A stretch of DNA of 64,000 nt, taken from NCBI RefSeq assembly GCF_005239225.2, contig NC_133293.1, positions 8,958,333 to 9,022,332 of the forward strand. The letters run 5' to 3'. This DNA comes from Populus alba (taxonomy: Eukaryota; Streptophyta; Magnoliopsida; Malpighiales; Salicaceae). Position numbers and translations under genes: made by a program. Position 1 is the first letter of the stretch; each line of letters opens with the position of its first letter. The notes beneath the pieces were generated by a model. It was not told the origin of the DNA and ran no database searches. It worked only from the letters and a program-made list of their open reading frames with translations. This document shows, in pieces, positions 56,393 through 64,000 of this stretch.

Positions 56393-56502
56393 AACTAGTT
56401 ACACCAGTGAGAGAAGATTGGAAAAGGCTGGAGAGGGAAAGGGAGAGAGAGGAGAGGGAGAGATGATTGTTGTTGGGGGTGGAGAGTGGCCAGCTATTTA
56501 TA
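56393..56502 (-). promoter_or_regulatory. PHT1 copy B core promoter and 5'UTR exon
   Basis: Minus-strand TATAAATA at 56,502-56,495, CT-rich leader, and exon end at 56,393. Conserved with units A and C. Confidence 0.7.
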
Positions 56503-57919
56503 AAGGTTTCAACTTTCATGTGATTAACACAAACCCAAAATCAATGCGGCATCTAATGGTATATACCCACTTAATGATAATCAACTCTTTCACAGGCTTG
56601 CCACTTCTCTGTATCCTCTCTGTTAATCACAACCCCTTCTTTATTGAATGGCTATTTTAGCTTTATATATATATACTTGTGCCCTTTAAATAGTTATTAA
56701 TCGTCATCTCTAATTGAGGCGTTGGTACGTTCAAAACAAACTGAGGTGTTGGTGGTCTATTTACAAAGAATTTAAGGTCAAGGACCATAAAGTTACAGTG
56801 ATCAAGTTGGAAATTGCCCGCCCTCCTCAAAAGATTCTGACCAACGCTAGAGGCATAGACAAACCATGGAGTCCTTACTAACGATGAAGTTGCTCAAAAG
56901 AATTGCCTTTTAGCAACCGCCTGGAGTCCATCCATCCTTCCACTCCACTTTAATCCAATCTTAATTACAAATAGTTTGTATAAAAACATAACGTAAGACT
57001 TGGGGATTCCTTCATCCCTTTAGATAATTCTCATTTCGTTATCCTCATCCCATTTTTTAATCCAACCAAGGAGGCGACTCGTTTCTTCAAAAGGAGAATT
57101 TAATCCTACCGTCTCCAATTTCCCTCAGATTGAATTCGTTCTAACACCCGTTCTCCTCTTCTAGGACTAAAGCAAAGCCTTAAAAGGCTGTACTACTACT
57201 AAAGTCCCCACCAAAAATGGGGACTATAATGACACTTTGCATCAGCCTCTCAGTTCTGGTGGATTGCGGTGCGGGCCACCGCTGATTCTATGGGACAGAA
57301 TTCATCTCCGAGAGCATTTTCTCATACTCTACTCTCCAAAAATAAATAAACAGATTAGTGAAGACCGAGGAGTAAAAGAAGTTCAAGGGAGTTCAGGGAA
57401 TGTAGCTGTGAATTCAAATACTTTGTTGACCCCATCATGAAAATGATCACGCAGTTATTTTCTGAGATATACTTATATGTTGTTTTCTTGTTTAAAAAAA
57501 GTTAAAAAGAAATAAAAAAATCTTTATTTTTTATGCATTTCTAGTAAAAAAAACTTTTAAAAATAAATGCTACCATAATTACATATTAATGCTTTTTATT
57601 TATAGTTAAATTATTAGAATTTAGGAGTACTGAGTTTGCTGCAAGTAATACGAGGGATTTTCAGAGCACCTCGTCCCTCTTGTGTGCAACGATATATAAC
57701 CTTAACAACTACTCAATGACTTTTAAAAATGAACGTCACCGTGTTATTATAGTAATGTTGCTTGTAAGGAAGGAGACAGTACAAGTAAGGTACAGATAAG
57801 GTGCCCGTACGAGTCCCACCGTAACATGAAAATTATCGGATTATTTGATAAACCTTTTGAGGCTCTCCAGTTTATTAATTTTCTCCCTAAAGTTGGGGTA
57901 ATTCTATTGATGATGATGT
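56503..57919. repeat. Unit B promoter block
   Basis: Matches 6,661-7,930 and 32,530-33,600. Interrupted at about 57,919 by a solo LTR; homology to unit A resumes at 59,402. Confidence 0.8.
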
Positions 57920-59401
57920 TGTGTCACATGTTACCCGTGTAGTATCTGTTGGTAATTTTTGTTTGTTTACTTTGATTTGAAGTCTTGAAAATCATCATTT
58001 ACTATTTCATTCAAGGCTACTAGAATACCTGAAAATATTAGTCTTGTTAGAGATTCAAGGGTAAAAAATTGATTATAACTAGAAAAGATGTTAACAACTC
58101 TAATTTACTCTATCTGAGACAAGTTACTTCGTGATTTGATATGATTTAATAAAATATTAGTCAAATTCTAAGACTTTAATAAATCAATTATTAAATTCCA
58201 GAATATATGTAAAACCATGTTCTTATATTTTCTTGAAAAATACAACATGATTTTATTTGTCCTTCAAATACTTATCATAAAAAAATTAAAACATTAAATT
58301 TATTTTTTTGTATTTTTGATTTTATAATTCAATAATATAAATAAAATATAAACATACATATATCACTGATTTGTTTTTCCTGTAATATACTCTTACACAC
58401 CCTTAACTAAATTTTACAAATAATCAATGTTCAAAACAATCCAAATAACACATTAAACAATTTATATATATATATAAAAGCCCTAAAGATAGAATCAGGA
58501 ATGGTGTTGGAAGCCTCCAAGTCACGGAAACAGTGCGGGGAGGTTTTCTGGGCAACTTCTGTGATTTCAGAACAGTGACAGCGCAATAGCTGTTGGTTTT
58601 AATTAAATTTTACAGGTTTGTTCTTGTTCCCCTTTTTAGATCTGGCGGCTGTGGGAGACGAGGACCTGGTTCGGTTGGCGAGGAGAGGTTGATTTTGTGG
58701 GGGAAGACCAGCCTGGGTTCGGTGAGAGGGAGAATCTGATGAGGGAGTGTTGGCTCTGGGAGATGATAGTGGAGAGGGGGGACCAGCAGTGGCTTTCTTT
58801 TTTGTAAAGGCTGGGGGTCGCCGGCTGGGAGTTGTTTTCTCTGAAGATGGTTTTGGGAGGGAGGTTTGTGTTTTTTTTTTTTGGAGAGTCCCCGCAGGGG
58901 AAGGAGAGCTCTGGCTTTTTCAAAGGGAAGGGTGGTCGACCGGTTTTCGGGAGAAAAAAAAACAATTCAATGAAGATGGGGGCGACAGTTGCCTTGAAAA
59001 AGATGAAAGCTTTAGGTATCTTAGGGTTTTTTCTTTTAATGTCCCCCACTCTTTTTTTACTATAGCCACCATTTATATGAGAAGTGTGGCTTGGCCACAG
59101 TCACATTGATCCCTTAACTTTTTATTTTTATTTTTATTTTTATTTTTATTTTTTAAAACGAGTAATATCGACGTCGACTCAATAAAAAAAATCAGTAATT
59201 ATAAAATTAACGGGCTAAAAATTAAATGCGTTCAAAATATTTTTGAAAATTTAAATTCTTCTGAAATGACGTTGAAAATGTTAAAAACGATGCAAAGATA
59301 TCAAAAATGTATTTTTTTTTGTTTTTGCTGTTTTTTGCTATTTTTGGCTTTTTATTTCTGAAAATTTATAAAAAACATAGGTCAAAATTTGGATAGCAAC
59401 A
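57920..59401 (-). mobile_element. Solo Tat/Ogre-like LTR
   Basis: On the minus strand it starts TGTTGCTATCCAAATTTTGA at 59,401, matching the start of the 8.1-kb element's LTR (TGTTGCTACCCAATTTTTGA). It ends near 57,920 with ACATGTGACACA. Unit DNA continues on both sides (compare 34,395-34,490), so no second LTR or interior is present. GC-rich stretch at 58,640-59,000. The left boundary is uncertain by ~10 bp and I could not assign a clean target duplication. Confidence 0.75.
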
Positions 59402-59930
59402 ATGATAAGTGACATTTAAATAATTAAATTTTATTTCTTAATCTTTAAGAAGTATCGCTAGAGATCATACCTTAAAAAAGCAAAGAAAAACCTTTAGAAT
59501 TTCTGTTATTCCTATGCATATTATGAGAATTGAATGCATTCTAGTATTGAGAATTATCCAAAATTGCACTACTTCCTATCAATTGAACAGCACCATATAT
59601 AGAACGTTTTATGTGTGTATATTTTCTTTTCCTTTGTTTATTTTTCGCATCCGATCCTAACACGGATATATTGCTAGTTAAATATGCAGTTATATATATA
59701 TATATAGATTAAAATTAAAATTGACAAATTAAATCATCATCATGCAAATCCACAACTGCTAAAGTCTATGGGCATCGTGGTTGTGTCATCGCATCATAAT
59801 TTAGAATACCAGCACATGACTCAAAGTAGAACTCCATCTTTTCAAGGGCGCAGGATTGGAAAACCCATTTATAATTAACGTGTCCTCTTGATTGTTCATT
59901 CTGTCTTAAATGCCGATTGAGTGCCTAGCA
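59402..59930. repeat. Unit B upstream block, left of inverted-repeat element
   Basis: Matches 34,481-35,145 of unit A, with small indels. Confidence 0.7.
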
Positions 59931-60599
59931 GGTTGTCAATTCCGTTTCGTTATGTCTGAAATGATCGAAACATTCCATATCAATTCAAAAAATAAAACAA
60001 AACGGAAAAAATTTCATCTCATTTTAAATCTCGGTCTGTTCCAGATTTTTCGACTAAATTCCGCCCGAAACGTTTCGGTTTCATTCCACATGTTCCGTTC
60101 CGCTCTTAAAAAGCCATTGAATCAAATTAAACCTTGCTCAATTTCATTAATTATACCACTCGATTATAAAAAGCTCTTTTTCATTAGTATTTTCAATAGC
60201 AATGATATTAATAATAATATTGAAAATTATTATTACTATTTTTATTAACAATGATATTAATTTTTTAAAATTAGATTTATCACTAATATATATGGTTTAT
60301 ATTCATGTTGTTTTTTTTTCATATTTATATTTTGTAGGAATTTGAGCAAAACAAGGGATGTTTTAGATTCCATTAGCCACTTGATAACATTGACCTAACT
60401 TTATATTTAAATATTTTTGTTAAAACATTTTACTTTTATAATATTTTGATATTTTGTTTAAGTTGATTTACTTTAAGTTAAAAATCTATTTAATCTTGAC
60501 TATTTAGAAATATTTTAAATTTTAAAATTATATTTGTTTGGCATTGTGTTTGTATTGCATAATTTATAATTAATTTATCTTAAATTTAAATTATGTTTG

Positions 60600-60644
<45 letters not shown>

Positions 60645-60742
60645 CAGTACAACCCCAAAATAGCACGCCGAAATACTCTGAAACTGAAACATTACATTCT
60701 GATTGAAAAAATAAAACACCTATCAAAACGGAATTGACAACC
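59931..60742. mobile_element. 812-bp terminal-inverted-repeat element
   Basis: GGTTGTCAATTCCGTTT (59,931-59,947) and its exact complement AAACGGAATTGACAACC (60,726-60,742) bound an AT-rich insert that splits the GAGTGCTTAGCAGTCATG stretch intact in units A and C. Flanks gcctagca and gttaagca resemble diverged copies of an 8-bp duplication of gcttagca, which would fit a hAT-type element. The interior has an (AT)n tract (60,604-60,641) and no transposase. Confidence 0.8.
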
Positions 60743-62966
60743 TTGTTAAGCAGTCATGATCATCATCTCCGTACATGATATCCTGAGACCAGTTCGTACA
60801 GAATCCAGACAGCTACAGGCTGATATATTAAAACGACGCCCACCACAACCACTTTGCATTGCAAATTCGATGTCGGCTGGATGTGCTTGCAATATTTTAT
60901 AATTGATCCCGAAGCCTCTTAGAGCTCACAATATAGCAACCCTTCAAGTTTACTCTCGTCTCGTTTAAATAATGTGAAATGATTGATGACTCAGCAATCA
61001 AGTGAACTACATAATTTAGAACACCAGCAAATGATTCAGAAGTAGAACTCCACCTTTTTAAGGCCGCAGGATTGGAAAAATTTTCAAGGGGAGGATCTCA
61101 GCCAGTTAGTTCTTATCAGAGGTGATCCGAGATTTCTGCTCTGTTGTCCTGATCTTGAATTCTTCGCAGCAGGCGCTCCATTGTCCATAGCTTTCCTGAA
61201 GCTTAGGTTCCTCTAATTAGACAGTTTATTGTTTTTTGCCTTTTTTTTTTCTGTGTGAAGTGATGGCAGGACAAACTTATGATCTAATTAATTATATCAG
61301 CTTCTTTCAAAAAAAATAAAAATAAATTAACGTGTCCACTTGATTGTTCATTCTGTCTTAAATGCCGCTTGAGTGCTTAGCAGTCATGATCATCATTTCC
61401 GTACATGCTATCCTGAGACCAGTTCGTACATGATCATCATTTCCGTACATGCTACCACTTTACATCGCAAATTCGATGTCGACTGGATGTGCTTGCAATA
61501 TTTTATAATTGATCCCGAAGCCTCTTAGAGCTCACAATATAGCAACCCTTCAAATTTACTCTCGTCTCGTTTAAATAATGTGAAATGATTCATAATGGAG
61601 CAATCAATTCAACTAAATAGAATTGAATTAGTAATTTGAGCTACGAGTTAAATAAAGAGTTTAATTGAAGTATTAATAATTAATTACAAGGGAGATCGGT
61701 GATCGTGAATAGTAAATTAGACATCATTTCCGGATATTTCTTTCGATTATATATATAGCATCAAGGAAGGGCATGATGCAAGTCAAAGAGATCTTTCAGA
61801 GCATATGCCGGATTCCATGTCAACCAAAACCATGCCAACACCCATTACCACTTGCATTCCCGGAATTATCACCTGACGATGGTGAATCTTGAGACTGTTG
61901 ATTTGACTTTCACATGCATTCGATTCTAACGATGTTACCTTTAAAATCTGCTTTTTGGACGAACATTTTACGATGTTAATGAGAACGGATTCGCCGTGCT
62001 ATTTTTTATCTTGAAATTTAATTTTTGAGGATTTAAAAAAAATAGCATGATAAATTAAAAATATTAGTGAAATAATTTTTTTAAAAAAAAGATAAAATAA
62101 CATACTTTCTACCCGTTGTGTTTTAGAAGCACAATATCCATGAAATATTAGGATTATAAAACACGACAATTAACATGAAACCCCAACCTCCCTTCTTCTA
62201 CCTTGACACGAACAAATCAAATCATGATATTTCACAACTTCTTTATATATTATATTTGAAATCGTGGTAAATACAAATCGTGCATCATCTATATACCACG
62301 GGTTGATGATATTGGGTGAAACTTTACTGAGATTATTTTACTTTGTTAAGCAGACGTTCGTTCCCATTATTTTTTTCAAGAAAAAAAATCAGTGATAAAT
62401 CTTGAAATCAACGGTTGGGTTTTGAAATTACTACCATTCTTGGTGTGAAAAAGAAAAGGAAATACTGATATCTTTTTTTATTTGATTGCAGAAAACATAG
62501 TTTAAGAAAAAGCTTAGGAAGCTATTTGTTTTCATGTTTGGCATGAAAAAGCTTATGCACAAGCACCTATGATTTTTTATTTTTATTTTTGTGAAATGAA
62601 TATATTATTTTCACTCAACCTGTTAATAAAGAAATATCCATGCGTATTGCAGCAATTTCAACTGTGTGCGCACGACATCAGCCGGGAATGCAACTGCAAC
62701 AAGCAAATCTCAAATGCATTTGACATTACCTAATTAAACCAGAATAAAGTGACCGTTTCGTTAATCTCTTTAATAAAAACATCAGCTTTAATCAGCTATA
62801 GAGATATTCAAGATGTTTCCTTGAGAAACAACATTTTCAGAAGCTGTCATATCCTAAAATAAAATGAAGCGCAATTAATTAAGAATGTATGGACGTCAAG
62901 GTACATAGAAAGTCAATGTCTTCTTGTACTCAAGTGGAGAGCGTGCCATTTTTGGAGGATGGGAGT
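60743..62966. repeat. Unit B upstream block
   Basis: Contains two internal copies of the module CATGCTATCCTGAGACCAG or CATGATATCCTGAGACC, followed by GATGTCGGCTGG or GATGTCGACTGG (60,770 and 61,400 onward). It matches 1-440, 1,190-2,000 and 8,040-9,780. A P1BS-like GCATATGC lies at 61,801-61,808. The block is cut at 62,966 inside GATGGGAGT, where an LTR begins. Confidence 0.75.
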
Positions 62967-64000
62967 TGTAACACCCGACATCGCAGCGGTCTTAAAAAAA
63001 TTAATTCTTCAAATGAATTAATTATGGAAAAAGAACATATTTCTGGCATCCAGTTCTTTTAAGGAAAAATGTCTCGTTTGAGGAGTCGCCACCTAGTATT
63101 ATGATCACTAGGAACCCTAACTGGTCAACAGAGATTCTATGACTCGGGATTGATTACGTAAAAGGAAAGATATTATCACCCCTTAAACGTTCTGCCTAAG
63201 GCAAACTGCATTGTTGGTTTTGTCTTAAATTGCTAAATATTTATTAATTTATGCTGTGATGATTTGTTTATAATATTCCTGACTCTGGCGCCAGTGAATA
63301 TTCGAGCTCGAATAATTCCAACTCTGACGTTGGTAAAAATTCGTAGCTACGACAAAAATTAGATCAATATATTTTTTTTATTCCCTACTCTAGCGCCAGT
63401 GAATAAATAAATAAAAATAAATTTATTTTTCACACATGCAAATATATTTTTTTCTAAATAAAAAAATAAAATATAACGAATAAAAATAATATAAACTCAA
63501 ACCAGTATTTTATTCCCGACTCTGGCGTTGGTGAATAAACCAGTAAATTTATATTATTTTTATTCATGCATACAAATATTTTTTATTTTTTATTTCTCCT
63601 ATTTTTATTTTTTATTTTTTATTTTTTATTTTTCCTATTTTTTTTATTTTTTGGGGCTGGGCTGGACCCGGCTGGGCCACATGAAGCACGCGTGAACCAA
63701 ATCACGCATGCATGAGCAGCTAAATTTGAAAGACAGAAGGCGATAATTAATTAACAAAATGCAGGGAGAACAAAACAAAAGGCTTACCTGGTTCTTTTGC
63801 AGATAATTCGCGCGAGAATGCTGAGGGAGACGCTCCTGCTTTCAAATTTTCTCTTGCTCCATCTGCTTGTCTCTCACGTTGTATTCCTTTCCTGCGTCTT
63901 TATTTCAGCCTGTTTTCCTTCGTTTTTTATGCTCTGTTTTCAGAACACTGTCTCTCTCTCTCTCTCTCTCGGTCGGTCCTCTCCCTCTTGTTTTTCTTAA
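62967..64000 (-). mobile_element. Tat/Ogre-like LTR, minus orientation, runs off the window
   Basis: Starts TGTAACACCCGACATCGCAG, then AGTCGCCACCTAGTATTATG and GCCTAAGGCAAACTGC, the reverse complement of the 3' end of the LTRs at 37,050-37,306 and 40,300-40,516. Unit homology stops exactly at its start. Three repeats of a CTCTGGCGCCAGTGAATA-like motif lie at 63,283, 63,380 and 63,513. The rest (63,560-64,000) has pyrimidine-rich tracts and no recognised gene. The other LTR end and any interior lie outside the window. Confidence 0.7.

Overview
This window looks like plant nuclear DNA: a eudicot, probably Salicaceae/Populus. The family call rests on my recollection of the repeat types and is weak. 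It is AT-rich and full of Ty1/copia-type LTR retrotransposons, large non-coding Tat/Ogre-like LTR elements, TRIMs, solo LTRs and small inverted-repeat elements. I see no intact host protein-coding gene. Every host-derived gene is broken: two high-affinity phosphate transporters (PHT1), an orphan PHT1 promoter with its 5'UTR exon, a PP1-type protein phosphatase remnant and an F-box gene.

The backbone is a segmental duplication in up to four copies, D, C, A and B from left to right. The ancestral unit, read on the minus strand, appears to be: upstream DNA, promoter with TATAAATA, 5'UTR exon, 5'UTR intron, single-exon PHT1 coding sequence. Unit D (1 to about 4.1 kb) keeps only far-upstream DNA and lies beside a PP1 pseudogene (4.2-5.2 kb). 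Unit C (6.0-15.75 kb) keeps promoter, 5'UTR exon and upstream DNA but no coding sequence, and is split by an old copia element (9,975-14,901). Unit A (about 24.1-36.0 kb) has a PHT1 gene whose only visible lesion is a very young copia insertion (26,427-30,445). Unit B (about 53.2-63.0 kb) has a PHT1 gene disabled by a 352-bp net internal deletion, a nonsense codon and a 4-bp insertion. B still carries the empty form of the site hit in A.

Between the units lie: a reversed TRIM fused to an LTR, primer-binding site and copia gag (15.75-16.6 kb); a degenerate ~165-bp tandem array (16.7-17.5 kb); a fairly young copia element (18,772-23,466); a truncated Tat-like element (about 36.0-38.0 kb); an F-box pseudogene (38.1-47.3 kb) split by an 8.1-kb element (38,703-46,809) that has 1.8-2.0-kb LTRs, a tRNA-Arg-type primer-binding site and a 4.3-kb internal region with no recognisable gag-pol; and a mosaic of older pieces (47.9-53.2 kb). 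Unit B also holds a complete 296-bp TRIM, a ~1.5-kb solo LTR and an 812-bp inverted-repeat element. Another LTR runs off the right edge.

LTR comparisons by eye give an order of insertion: Copia-1 (about 10% divergence), Copia-2 (about 2%), the 8.1-kb element (under 1%), Copia-3 (one substitution plus one 7-bp indel). The window is best read as a birth-and-death PHT1 cluster being broken up by layered transposon insertions.
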